In this document: in pieces, positions 25,968 to 34,743 of the stretch | Layout: each line of letters opens with the position of its first letter | Position numbering within the stretch: position 1 is the first letter of the stretch | Source of the DNA: CAYRHN01 sp964424115 | GTDB taxonomy: Bacteria; Chloroflexota; Anaerolineae; Anaerolineales; Anaerolineaceae | Length of the DNA: 64,000 bases | Assembly: GCA_964424115.1 (NCBI GenBank) | Contig: CAYRHN010000007.1 | Span: 124,001-188,000, forward strand | Reading direction: 5' to 3' | Translations under genes and position numbers: made by a program | Notes under the pieces: model-generated | The model's input: only the letters and a program-made list of their open reading frames with translations | Databases searched by the model: none | What the model was told of the DNA's origin: nothing

Positions 25968-27293
25968 TTATGGCCGGGGCGCGTAATCGTAGCTGGAGGC
26001 TTCCACCGAAATATTAACAAAAGATCCATCCTGCGAATACAAGCGCAGCGCAGGGGAGGAACCCAGGCCAAACTCGGCAGTGAAACGGTTCGGGTCCACC
26101 CACTTTACCTTGCGCAGGTCGTTGGTGATCGAATACGGGAATGGAGCGCTGCCCAGGCTGCCCAGGTTCAGGTTCTCCATGCTATTCGACCAGAACAAAT
26201 ACGCGTTCGAGTCTGGTGACCAACCCGCGAAGTCCAGGTTGGCGCCGGTCATCACGTTGTTGTCCGAGCTCATATCCAGGGTAGCGATATGCAGTTCGTA
26301 CACCCCCGAGGAAGGTGCCGTTTCCTTTACATAGGCAAAAAACTGGCCGTTCGGGATGATTCCCGGGAAGGAAATGAACACCGGCACGCCCAAATACTGC
26401 CCCAGTTCCATCACGCTTCCATCCGTCCGCGCCTCATAGGTTCGGCTCAGGCCGGTAGGATCGCCCAAGGGATCCTGGAAGGGCACCGCCACCCGAAAAC
26501 TGCTGCTATCCATGTTCCACACCACTTCCGGATAATAAGCCCATTCGCTGTACGTGTACACAAAAGGATAAGTGAACAAGGTACGGCGTCCGCTGCCATC
26601 CGCAGCCATCAAGTCGATCTTATCTCCGTCCACCAGCGCCACCCACTGCCCATCGGGCGAATAATTGAAAGCGCCTGTCGCAGTGCCGGGGGGCAGCAGC
26701 ACCGTATTCGTTCCGCTGTTGTAATCCAGAACATTCAGATCCATGTTGCGCGGCTGCCCGGGACCTTCCCAAGTATACCCCGTGTTAAAGGCGATTGAGG
26801 TGGTGCCGGGAATGAACTCCACCGCGTTCAGGTAATTCTGCTGCCCTGGTACCAACGCGTCAAAACTGGTATCGTTGAACAGCATGCGCATTCCACTTCC
26901 GTCCGCCTGGATCGCCCACAGGTCGCTGTTAAAGCAATCTGCCCCGCGGCTGAAGAGCACCACGCTCGCATCCGGTGCGATCATAACCCGGCACACATCC
27001 CCGGTAGCTGTCAGCCGGGTCACCAGCCCTCCATCCCGCCACAAATAGGCGTCCCCGCTTTCCAGGTAGGCGATGCTCAACGGCGTGGTTGGAGTCGGTT
27101 CCGTGGTGGGGGTAGAAGTCGGCGTCGGCGGTACCGGGGTAGGGGGCACCGGCGTGTTCGTCGGCGGAAGTGCCCCAACCGTTGCAGTAGGCGGCGTGCT
27201 GCCGGCCGGGGTGGTTCCGCCCGTCGCCGGCAGGTTGCATCCCAGGCTACCCAGAATCAGCACAAACATTACAAAAATCGCCAATTTCTTCAT
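25968..27293 (-). CDS. Secreted lipoprotein with TolB/PD40-like beta-propeller
   Basis: A lipobox (LILGSLGC) is followed by a Thr/Pro-rich spacer of about 50 residues (VPPTPVPPTPTSTPT) and a region of repeated motifs such as MIAPDASVVLFSRG, YSPDGQWVALVDGD and GWSPDSNAYLFWS, the signature of PD40/WD40-like propellers. It is probably tethered to the outside of the membrane and binds an unknown partner. The GAGGAG upstream fixes the ATG. The stretch behind the Pro/Thr tract is low-complexity GC-rich DNA. Confidence 0.8.
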   Translation of the reverse strand: MKKLAIFVMFVLILGSLGCNLPATGGTTPAGSTPPTATVGALPPTNTPVPPTPVPPTPTSTPTTEPTPTTPLSIAYLESGDAYLWRDGGLVTRLTATGDVCRVMIAPDASVVLFSRGADCFNSDLWAIQADGSGMRMLFNDTSFDALVPGQQNYLNAVEFIPGTTSIAFNTGYTWEGPGQPRNMDLNVLDYNSGTNTVLLPPGTATGAFNYSPDGQWVALVDGDKIDLMAADGSGRRTLFTYPFVYTYSEWAYYPEVVWNMDSSSFRVAVPFQDPLGDPTGLSRTYEARTDGSVMELGQYLGVPVFISFPGIIPNGQFFAYVKETAPSSGVYELHIATLDMSSDNNVMTGANLDFAGWSPDSNAYLFWSNSMENLNLGSLGSAPFPYSITNDLRKVKWVDPNRFTAEFGLGSSPALRLYSQDGSFVNISVEASSYDYAPRP

Positions 27294-27368
27294 CTTTACT
27301 CCTCACTTCTTCTAAGAGATTTTCAAAAAAACTACGATCGCGGACAGGTCCAGAGGATTGTTTCCGGC

Positions 27369-30068
27369 TCAATCCGGCAAGTCGCGGTATTTGGCAAGAT
27401 CAATCTTCAAGAAGGCATCCACCACCCGCGGGTCAAAGGATATCCCCGCCTGCTCGCGGATGTAATCCAGGGCTTGCTTTTCCGGCCAGGCGGCGCGGTA
27501 CGGACGGGCTGAGGTCAGCGCATCCCATACATCGATCACCGCAAAGATGCGTGCAGCTATGGGAATCTGTTCGCCTTTCAGTCCCCGCGGGTAGCCGGAG
27601 CCGTCCCAGCGCTCATGATGGTTATAGGGGATCTCCAACGCTTGCTGCAAATAAGTAATATCCTTCAACAGCTGATAGGCGTAATTCGGATGCTGGCGCA
27701 TGATCACCCATTCATCCGCTGAAAGCGGACCGGGTTTCAACAGCACCGCATCCGGAATGGCCATTTTGCCAATATCATGCAGCAGTGCGCCCCTGCGGAC
27801 ATGGATGCAGTTGCCATCGCATGCCCCCAATGCCAGCGACATATCCACTGTCATTTGCACCACCCGCTTGCTGTGCCCGGCGGTTTCCCGTTCGCGCAGT
27901 TCCAGCGCCCGCGACCAACCTTCCAGGGTAGCGTCATAGGCCTTTTCCAGATCGCTCTTGGATTGTTCCAACAAATTCCACGCCACGCGCCGGTCGGTGC
28001 GCACTTGCAAGGTATGTATACCGTATGAAAGGTCAGCAGCCATCTCGTTCAACAAGGACATTTCATTATCATCAAATGCCCCCGGCTCATTGCCGTAGAT
28101 CAACAGCGCCCCGTAAGCAAAGCCCTCGTAATGAAGCGGCAACGCTGCCATAGAAGCCAGTTCGGATTCCCGCAGGCTGGCTACCCAGGTCTGGTTATAA
28201 CTGGCCAGGGCAACATTCTCCACCACCACCGGTTGGCGCATGGCAATCGCTGCCGAGAGCGGCCCACCGTACTCGTGGTTCTCCGCCCGGCACAGCATTT
28301 CAGCCAGCCGGCTGTTCTCCTTCTTATACCATGCCACCGGCAGCAACACTTCCTGGGCATCTACAAATAAGGCCACCCAGGCAAACTTGTATTCCCCCTC
28401 CACCACAATCGTATTACAGATCTCGTTAAAAAGCTCTAATTCATCCGCGGCGCGCACCAACGCCTGGTTGCATGCGCTGGTCGCCCGCAAGGCGCGGTTC
28501 AGACGCCGTAATTCCTGCTCGTTGTGTTTGCGCGCGGTGATATCCCGGACAATGCCCATTATAAAGCGCGGTTCCCCGTTGGCGTCCCGCACCAGGTTGG
28601 TGCTCACCTCGCCGATCATCTCCCGTCCATCCCGGCGCGCCAGTGGAAATTCCACATCCCGGATCCCGCCTTCTACCAACACTTTATTGTAATTCTCCAA
28701 CGCTCGCCGGCGTTCGCCCGGAGCGATCAACCTCAAGATATTCTTCCCAATCAGTTCCGCAGGATGATCGTATCCCAGGATATCAGCCGCGCGCTGATTG
28801 CACGAAAGCATCGCTCCGCTCATGTCGGTTAACATGATCCCATCCGGCGAGGTTTCAACCAGCGAGCGGTAACGTTCCTCGTTCTCCTGGATGGCATTAA
28901 TGAATTGCCTGGTCTGGGTGACATCGCGTGTGATGGCGCCCACCCGTAAGCCCTCTCCGGTTTGGATCGGGAAAATGGTCTGCTCCATATTCCGCAAGCT
29001 GCCGTCGCTGGTCATGATCGAATACTCGATCGGATGGTCAAAGAGAATTCCCCGGCCCGTTTTCAAGCGTGCATTGATCATTTCCGAAATATCATCCATT
29101 CGCTCCGGCACATTGCCTTCCGGAAAGCTCAATCCTAACATGATCGAGCGCAAAGATTTACCAATCGCCTCGGTCGCCGGAATGCCGGTGATCTTCTCCT
29201 CGGCCTGGTTCCACTCCATCACGATCCCGTTTTCATCCACCAACAGAAAGCCCTCGGAAAGTTGTTCGATCACCGTCCGGAACTTGGCTTCTTTGACCAC
29301 CAGCTGATTTTCCATCAATTTCCGTTCGGTGATATCCGTGCAAATGGCGATCGAGCCAATGAATTTATTCATCCGGTCGTAAAGGGGCGAGGCAGAGACG
29401 ATCAAGTACAGCCGGCTGCCATCCTTGCGCAGGAAGCAGCATTCATAGCGTTCTATCTGTCCGGTCGTTCGGTTGGCAATCCGTTGGCGTTGCTTCTCCA
29501 GCTCGTCGGGGTGCATAAAATCAACCGCTGCCCGGCCCATCATCTCGTCCAGGCTGTACCCGAGCATTTCCCCCATGCGGTTGTTAATGAAGATTGTACC
29601 CTGATTCACATCCAGCGCCCAAATGCCCTCGTTGCTGACCTCAGCCAGTAACTTGTAGCGCTCGTCATTGAGCAGAGAGGTGCCTTCCATGGCGCGGTAT
29701 CCCCGTCTCTGCCCGCGGGATAATGTTCGATCCAACGCCTGTACCAACTCCTGCGGTTCAACGGGCAGTGCCAGACAGTCGACTGCTCCAGCGCGCATGC
29801 AGGCCACAGCCGTTTCGTAGGTTGTACAGCCGCTCAGCGCGATCAGAGCAGCGGTAGGGTAAAGCCGTCGGATCATCTCGATCGGTTTCACATCTGGATC
29901 GCAATCGCCCTCCAGATTGACCAACACCGCAGCCGGGCGCAGCAATCCTGCCAGGCTCCCGGTCGGCATTTCTGCCGACAGGATCACTTCATGCCCGGCC
30001 CGTCTCAACGTCTGATTGATCCAGGGGGCTTGTTCACCGACCTTGTCGATCACCAAAACCAGCGACAT
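27369..30068 (-). CDS. Multi-PAS/GAF HD-GYP protein with degenerate receiver domain
   Basis: This soluble 899-residue protein starts with a receiver-like domain (residues 1-115) in which the phospho-acceptor position is Asn (N51 in VLVNLEG), the acidic pair is weak (VID) and the KP lysine is missing (LALPVEP). Three PAS domains (about residues 130-520), a GAF domain (about 535-690) and an HD-GYP domain (HDIGKMAIPDAVLLKPGPL, HHERWDGSGYPRGLKGE) follow. It is a likely cyclic di-GMP phosphodiesterase. Its HD-GYP and GAF parts resemble the 20919-23912 protein closely, so the two are paralogues. AAGGGAAG precedes the ATG. Confidence 0.92.
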   Translation of the reverse strand: MSLVLVIDKVGEQAPWINQTLRRAGHEVILSAEMPTGSLAGLLRPAAVLVNLEGDCDPDVKPIEMIRRLYPTAALIALSGCTTYETAVACMRAGAVDCLALPVEPQELVQALDRTLSRGQRRGYRAMEGTSLLNDERYKLLAEVSNEGIWALDVNQGTIFINNRMGEMLGYSLDEMMGRAAVDFMHPDELEKQRQRIANRTTGQIERYECCFLRKDGSRLYLIVSASPLYDRMNKFIGSIAICTDITERKLMENQLVVKEAKFRTVIEQLSEGFLLVDENGIVMEWNQAEEKITGIPATEAIGKSLRSIMLGLSFPEGNVPERMDDISEMINARLKTGRGILFDHPIEYSIMTSDGSLRNMEQTIFPIQTGEGLRVGAITRDVTQTRQFINAIQENEERYRSLVETSPDGIMLTDMSGAMLSCNQRAADILGYDHPAELIGKNILRLIAPGERRRALENYNKVLVEGGIRDVEFPLARRDGREMIGEVSTNLVRDANGEPRFIMGIVRDITARKHNEQELRRLNRALRATSACNQALVRAADELELFNEICNTIVVEGEYKFAWVALFVDAQEVLLPVAWYKKENSRLAEMLCRAENHEYGGPLSAAIAMRQPVVVENVALASYNQTWVASLRESELASMAALPLHYEGFAYGALLIYGNEPGAFDDNEMSLLNEMAADLSYGIHTLQVRTDRRVAWNLLEQSKSDLEKAYDATLEGWSRALELRERETAGHSKRVVQMTVDMSLALGACDGNCIHVRRGALLHDIGKMAIPDAVLLKPGPLSADEWVIMRQHPNYAYQLLKDITYLQQALEIPYNHHERWDGSGYPRGLKGEQIPIAARIFAVIDVWDALTSARPYRAAWPEKQALDYIREQAGISFDPRVVDAFLKIDLAKYRDLPD

Positions 30069-30180
30069 TCACTTCCCTTTCTTGCCCAACTGGTGAGAAC
30101 GATCACATATTAAAAAAGATTATAGCATGTTTGATATACAAAGCAAATCGGACACGCACGGTAATATTATTCTGCGCGAT

Positions 30181-30864
30181 CTAAAGAGATCCCAGTTGTT
30201 CTTTCGCCCGCTGCCAAACCTGGTCGAACATTTCCGCGCTCAGCCGGCCGGTCTGCGTATTTTGCCGGCTGGGATGGTAGGATCCCATCAGCCACGGTCT
30301 GCCCTCCCCCAGAGAGTACAGCACATTATGTCCGAACTCCAGCGCCGGCACCTGCCACCCTTTTTGCCGTACTGCCGCCAGGAATGCGTCGAATGCAATC
30401 TTGCCCAGCGCCACCACTCCCTGCAGGTTCGTCAGCAGCTCCAGCTCTGCCAGCAGGTACGGCCGGCATGCCAACAATTCCTCTGGCAGCGGCTTATTGT
30501 CTGGCGGTGCGCAGCGGCACACGGCTGCGATGTAAGCATCCCGCAATTCCAACCCATCCCCTCGTCGTATTGCCTGCGGCCGGTTGGCAAATCCCGCCCG
30601 ATACAGCGCCGGGTACAGAAAATCTCCCGAAGCGTCCCCAGTAAAATTTCTCCCCGTACGGTTGGATCCGTGCGCTCCCGGCGCCAACCCGACAATGAAT
30701 AATCGCGCCTGCGGATCACCAAACCCCGGCACTGCTTTTCCCCAATATTCCCAATCCCGAAAGGCGCGCCGTTTTTCGCGCGACACCTGCTCGCGCCACC
30801 CCACCAACCGCGGACATTTGCGGCAGGCGATGATCGTTTCGTTTAGAGATTCAATTTCGGTCAT
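30181..30864 (-). CDS. Type-5 uracil-DNA glycosylase (UdgB, Fe-S)
   Basis: This repair enzyme of about 227 residues cuts uracil and other deaminated bases from DNA. The N terminus has CRKC and the middle CRCAPPDN...ACRPYL, the four cysteines that hold the 4Fe-4S cluster in family 4/5 UDGs. GLAPGAHGSNRTGRNFTGD is the family-5 motif 1, and GSYHPSRQNTQTG is the second conserved loop. The start is taken at the ATG at 30864, because longer frames read through the intergenic repeat at 30941-30977. It lies downstream of the TetR gene in the same direction and may be co-transcribed. Confidence 0.9.
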   Translation of the reverse strand: MTEIESLNETIIACRKCPRLVGWREQVSREKRRAFRDWEYWGKAVPGFGDPQARLFIVGLAPGAHGSNRTGRNFTGDASGDFLYPALYRAGFANRPQAIRRGDGLELRDAYIAAVCRCAPPDNKPLPEELLACRPYLLAELELLTNLQGVVALGKIAFDAFLAAVRQKGWQVPALEFGHNVLYSLGEGRPWLMGSYHPSRQNTQTGRLSAEMFDQVWQRAKEQLGSL

Positions 30865-30940
30865 TTTGGCGGTGAAAGCGGAGAGTGGATCCTGGAAAGA
30901 TGAGATGGATAAAATTTTATCACATTCCCCCTTCCAATCC

Positions 30941-30977
30941 CAACTCTCCATTCTCCACTCTCTATTCTTTATTGTTA
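30941..30977 (+). repeat. Low-complexity TCTCCATTCTCCACTCTC repeat
   Basis: Units of CTCTCCATTCTCCACTCTCT and ATTCTTTATT abut the tetR stop codon (TTA at 30975 on the + strand). A shorter relative is at 36817-36838. A 14-bp palindrome, GATAAAATTTTATC, lies at 30908-30921 between this repeat and the glycosylase start. Confidence 0.55.
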
Positions 30978-31544
30978 GATCGCAATTCCCTTCAAAAAAA
31001 CTGCCAGCAGGTCGTCCAATGGCGGTTGTAAATTTTGCACTGAGGCTGGCGGCAGGAAGAACGGGTACATGATTCCCAGGAACATCCACACCGCCTGGTG
31101 TGGCGACATCCGGCGCAGCTCGCCCGCCTCCATCCCGGCCTCAAAGACCTCTGCCAGCGGACCGATGAACTTCTTCAAGTACATCTGCCCAAATGCCGCC
31201 CGCCCTTCTACTGAGAACTGCGGCAATTCCTGTCCTCCCATCCGGATCAGCGCCCGCTGGTCTGGAGGTTGGGCAAAGATTCCACGCAGGATTCCCTCCA
31301 GGCGTTTGCGGCTGTCGGGAGTGCGAGCGCACGTCTCCTCCACCAGCCCCTTCACCTGATCCAGGTAACCCTCCAGCACAGCCAGCGCCAGGCTTTCCTT
31401 ATCTTTGAAATGATAATACAAGGCTGGTTTGGAGATTCCGCATGCCTCAGCGATCTCACGCATGGAGATGCACTCATAACCGTGCAGAGCCATCAGGCTG
31501 GCTGCTTCCTGTAATACCTTTTCTCGCATTCCGCCGGGTTCCAT
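30975..31544 (-). CDS. TetR-family transcriptional regulator
   Basis: This 189-residue repressor has an N-terminal helix-turn-helix (GYECISMREIAEACGISK then PALYYHFKDKESL, about residues 18-55) and a variable C-terminal ligand domain. The gene starts nine bases after the MFS stop, so the pump and regulator form one operon, and it very likely binds the operator at 33058-33085. The ligand is unknown, probably a pump substrate. M1 and M6 are both possible starts; neither has a strong ribosome site. Confidence 0.9.
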   Translation of the reverse strand: MEPGGMREKVLQEAASLMALHGYECISMREIAEACGISKPALYYHFKDKESLALAVLEGYLDQVKGLVEETCARTPDSRKRLEGILRGIFAQPPDQRALIRMGGQELPQFSVEGRAAFGQMYLKKFIGPLAEVFEAGMEAGELRRMSPHQAVWMFLGIMYPFFLPPASVQNLQPPLDDLLAVFLKGIAI

Positions 31545-31553
31545 TGAAAACGC

Positions 31554-33038
31554 CTATTTCCTTCCCGTTTTGGCGGGTTTGGCGAGTTGGACTTGCACAG
31601 GGGCGGCTTGCACAGGGGCACCGCTGTTGGCGCGCACCGTGGCCAATTCCGCGGCCCGATTCTTCAAGAAAAAGGCCAATCCGATCAACACCAGCGTGAC
31701 CAGTCCGATAACCAGGAAGGCTGTGGTATATCCTGCCACGCGGCTCTCCGCACTTTGCAGAGCATCGATGCGCGAGGCCGCCACCGCTCCCACCAGCGCC
31801 GAACCGACCAACTGCCCAATCGAGGTGAACAGAGAGGCCACCCCCTGCGCAGTGGAACGTTCCTCTGCAGTGGATTCGTTCAGCATAATGTAGCGGATCG
31901 GCGCGCCGAGCAGCGCCGAAAGGCCCAGGCCGATCAACACACCCGCCAGGATGAACAAGAATAGATTCTGCGCCTCAAAGCTGAGCAGGAAAAGGCCCGC
32001 TGCCTCCACGACCGTTCCAAATAAGATCACCTGCCGCGAACCGATCTTGTCCAGCATACGCCCCACCAACGGTGAACCAACCGACATTGCCAGCACCACA
32101 GGCATCAACATGAAGCTGGCTGATTTTTCGTTCACCCCATAGCTGGAACCCAGGGCAGCCACTGCCAACAGGGTCATAAAGACCAGCCCGGATTCGCCGA
32201 CACCCGCCCCCGCGGAAAGTATATAGGCCAGGTTCATCTGGCGGCGCTTGAAAAGTATCGGGGGCAGAATGGGAGATGCAGCCCGCTTCTCAACCAACCC
32301 CAGCAGCCCGCCCAACACCAACACGCCTGCCAGGAACGGCCATACCTGCATGCTTCCCAGGCTGGCAAAGAAATGAGTCGTGTCGATCTGGTTGATCCCG
32401 TAAGCCAACCCTGCCAGCGCGCCGGCCAACAGCAGCATACCCAGCCAGTCAAAGGCGGGCAACTTGCCTGGACGCTGGTTGGGCAGTATGCGCAGTGCCG
32501 CGACGGCCAAAATGGCCGCGATCGGTAGATTGATCAGGAACAGCCACTGCCACGGGGCGATCGCCAGGATGATGCCACCCAAGATTGGGCCAAGGATGAA
32601 GGCGATCCCAAACACCGCGCCGATCAATCCCAGAGCCGACCCGCGCTTTTCGGGCGGGAATGTGTCGCCGATCACTGCGCTTGCCACCGGGAAAATACCC
32701 CCCGCGCCAAAGCCCTGGATTGCACGCCCCACCAGCACCATCGCAAAGCTTTGCGAAAGCGCCACCACCAACGAACCGGCCGCAAAGAGCGCCACGTCCA
32801 GCACATAGATCATCCGCCGTCCGAACATGTCCGAGAGCTTGGCCATCAGCGGCGTTCCAATCAGATTGAACAGCACATAGATGCTGAAGATCCAGCTGAT
32901 CGAGCGTTCTGCCACCTCTGCAGTAAAGTACTTGCGGATGGACGGCAGCGCCGGACCAACGATAGCAATATCCAGCGCGCCCATCAGCACGCCGAAGAAC
33001 AAGACCAACATGATTTTTGTACGCTTCTTTGAATCCAT
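31554..33038 (-). CDS. MFS drug/proton antiporter (DHA2-like, 14 TM)
   Basis: A membrane transporter of about 494 residues. The N terminus has the family motif ALDIAIVGPALPSIRKYF, motif A in KLSDMFGRRMIYV, and AIQGFGAGGIFPVASAVIGD is the DHA motif C-like region. About 14 hydrophobic segments fit the EmrB/QacA (DHA2) group of proton-driven multidrug exporters. The ATG at 33038 has a GGAG upstream; the TTG four codons earlier does not. A sigma-70 promoter with an overlapping palindrome lies 5', and a TetR gene follows. Confidence 0.92.
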   Translation of the reverse strand: MDSKKRTKIMLVLFFGVLMGALDIAIVGPALPSIRKYFTAEVAERSISWIFSIYVLFNLIGTPLMAKLSDMFGRRMIYVLDVALFAAGSLVVALSQSFAMVLVGRAIQGFGAGGIFPVASAVIGDTFPPEKRGSALGLIGAVFGIAFILGPILGGIILAIAPWQWLFLINLPIAAILAVAALRILPNQRPGKLPAFDWLGMLLLAGALAGLAYGINQIDTTHFFASLGSMQVWPFLAGVLVLGGLLGLVEKRAASPILPPILFKRRQMNLAYILSAGAGVGESGLVFMTLLAVAALGSSYGVNEKSASFMLMPVVLAMSVGSPLVGRMLDKIGSRQVILFGTVVEAAGLFLLSFEAQNLFLFILAGVLIGLGLSALLGAPIRYIMLNESTAEERSTAQGVASLFTSIGQLVGSALVGAVAASRIDALQSAESRVAGYTTAFLVIGLVTLVLIGLAFFLKNRAAELATVRANSGAPVQAAPVQVQLAKPAKTGRK

Positions 33039-33057
33039 CACATGCTCCAAATTAATC

Positions 33058-33085
33058 GAATTACTTACCTACCGGTAAGTAATTC
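33058..33085. promoter_or_regulatory. TetR-type operator palindrome
   Basis: Perfect 12-base arms, GAATTACTTACC and GGTAAGTAATTC, flank a 4-base TACC centre. It starts one base after the -10 box and covers the expected transcription start of the efflux operon, a classical repression geometry. The ACCGGT core is common in TetR pump operators. Confidence 0.85.
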
Positions 33086-33086
33086 T

Positions 33087-33114
33087 ATTGTACTCTTTTT
33101 TTGAGTTTTGTCAA
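33087..33114 (-). promoter_or_regulatory. Sigma-70 promoter of the MFS-tetR operon
   Basis: On the minus strand TTGACA (33114-33109), a 16-base spacer and TACAAT (33092-33087) form a near-consensus promoter pointing to the MFS gene. The operator lies directly downstream. Confidence 0.85.
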
Positions 33115-33169
33115 GCACATCTTCAGGTCCTTTTGCGTGGAACAGCCGCGCAAAAATACCCGTTCTTAT

Positions 33170-33991
33170 CTAGAACATCACCCCGCACTCATACTTCACC
33201 AAATTTTCCGAACTGGAATCCAATAATTTATGCGGACTGGAGCGGTCGAACTTCAAGGTCAGGCGGTAGAACCCTCCCCAATTGGTGAACATCACCATCG
33301 AGACCGTTGCGTCTTTCTCGCCCATCGTCACCACCGGGTTCAAGTCCAGCTTACGCGCCGCGTCCGCCACATCTTGCGGGATCTCCAGGCCAAATGGCCG
33401 CGATGCCAGCACGCTTTCCAGCTTCTCCGGCGTGGACACTATCGTCGAGTCAAAATAATTGGCATGCCAGCCCAGATAGAACTGCCCGCTCAAAATATGG
33501 AACACCGCCAGATCCAGGTATCCCTGCGGAGTATCTTCTACCTCGATAAAATCGGTATAATCTCCTTCGACCAATGTCCCTGCGGTCTTGGCCGCCTCAT
33601 AGGCTGCCTCATCCGTAAAAGACATATCCCCCACCTTACGCACATAGATCATAGGGTAGGATCCCATCCCATCCTGGTGCATGTAATAATCTAAGGCGTA
33701 CCCTTCCCGTATCGAAAGGCGCGGCAGAATCGTGAAATACTGGTTAATATCCAGCCCGTGGCAAGGATCCACCATGCTGTTGCATTCCGGCGCGCTGGCA
33801 TGAAAATTGTCCAGCGCCTGGGCTGACTGCTGCGCCTGCTCTGCCAGCTGTGTGGCGCTTGGCGCGGGGACTAAATGGGAGATCAATAATCCAACCCCGA
33901 TCAGGGCTGCCAATCCCACCACCACAATGACTGCCAAAAACCAAGGCTTCATCTGCCACCTCCGCAACCGTTCTTTTACTCGTCCGGTCAT
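33170..33991 (-). CDS. Membrane-anchored protein of unknown function
   Basis: A basic N-terminal tail, one membrane segment (PWFLAVIVVVGLAALIGVGL, about residues 15-36) and a roughly 230-residue domain outside, with an acidic stretch and Cys pairs (CNSMVDPC) that could form a disulphide. I see no family I recognise. The start used is the ATG at 33991, which leaves a short basic tail before the membrane helix; a TTG 22 codons upstream (34057) is also possible. It has no operon partner. Confidence 0.6.
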   Translation of the reverse strand: MTGRVKERLRRWQMKPWFLAVIVVVGLAALIGVGLLISHLVPAPSATQLAEQAQQSAQALDNFHASAPECNSMVDPCHGLDINQYFTILPRLSIREGYALDYYMHQDGMGSYPMIYVRKVGDMSFTDEAAYEAAKTAGTLVEGDYTDFIEVEDTPQGYLDLAVFHILSGQFYLGWHANYFDSTIVSTPEKLESVLASRPFGLEIPQDVADAARKLDLNPVVTMGEKDATVSMVMFTNWGGFYRLTLKFDRSSPHKLLDSSSENLVKYECGVMF

Positions 33992-34138
33992 CTCAATGGA
34001 TTCCCGATCGCCAGTATCACTGTCGATAAGACGCTGCCATGCCTTTCCGGGTTCCAAATCCGCGCTCGGCGATCTCGGTTACCTCGCAAGGGGTCACTGA
34101 TTGTAAATCAAAGATCTACATTCGTAGATTTTCGATCC

Positions 34139-34660
34139 TTAGCCTCCCGTGAGCCGCTGGATCGCCAGCACCAGGCACACGCAGCATCCAGCTGTCAACG
34201 CCAGCATGCCGATCACCGCCATGATCAGGAAATTCTTGCCTTTGGCTGCAATCGTGCCGTACATATTCTGGGCCGTCTGCCGGGCGGTGTCGTATGTCTG
34301 GCGCGGGAAAGAGGAAGATTGTGTGGGCCTGGGGGAGGATGTGGATGAATAGGGCGACTGGTAGCTGCTGGAAGGCGTACCGATGGGAGGATTGTACAAC
34401 GGATCGGTGTCTATCTGAGGGGGTTCCGCACTCGGCGGCTCGTAGGAGCTTTGGCTCGCGCCGGACATTGCCGAATCAAGCGATTCCAGATCAATCGCAT
34501 TGGGTTGGGGTTTTGGCTTGGCGCTGGCTGCCGGGCTTAATCCCGGCTGGACGCTTTCGTTATCAACCTGAAACGCATTCCCGCAGAATGGGCAGGTCGT
34601 CTGGGTGGTCTTGCCATCCAGGTTCAAAGGCGCACCGCAAGCAGGACAATTCGAGACCAT
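34139..34660 (-). CDS. Zinc-ribbon membrane protein of unknown function
   Basis: The N terminus has a zinc ribbon of two CPxC knuckles (CPACGAPLNLDG, CPFCGNAF; residues 5-28), then about 100 residues rich in Ser, Pro and Gln (probably disordered), then a C-terminal membrane helix (FLIMAVIGMLALTAGCCVCL). This layout is common in uncharacterised Gram-positive and Chloroflexota membrane proteins. Downstream, an ATCTAC/GTAGAT inverted repeat around 34114-34129 could weakly end the transcript. Confidence 0.65.
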   Translation of the reverse strand: MVSNCPACGAPLNLDGKTTQTTCPFCGNAFQVDNESVQPGLSPAASAKPKPQPNAIDLESLDSAMSGASQSSYEPPSAEPPQIDTDPLYNPPIGTPSSSYQSPYSSTSSPRPTQSSSFPRQTYDTARQTAQNMYGTIAAKGKNFLIMAVIGMLALTAGCCVCLVLAIQRLTGG

Positions 34661-34743
34661 TCAAGCACCTCCATGAATCTGTAGTTGGATCAAGCAAGCC
34701 GAATATACTGGTGAAATCCTACCCTTATATTATAGTACAGCCA

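Noticed and set aside
30865..31089. Longer N terminus for the uracil-DNA glycosylase
   Set aside because: The extra codons translate an intergenic repeat and the end of the TetR gene; the family N terminus begins at 30864.
34114..34129. ATCTAC/GTAGAT inverted repeat as a terminator
   Set aside because: The stem has only six pairs and the following T-run is weak, so it is mentioned only with the zinc-ribbon gene.
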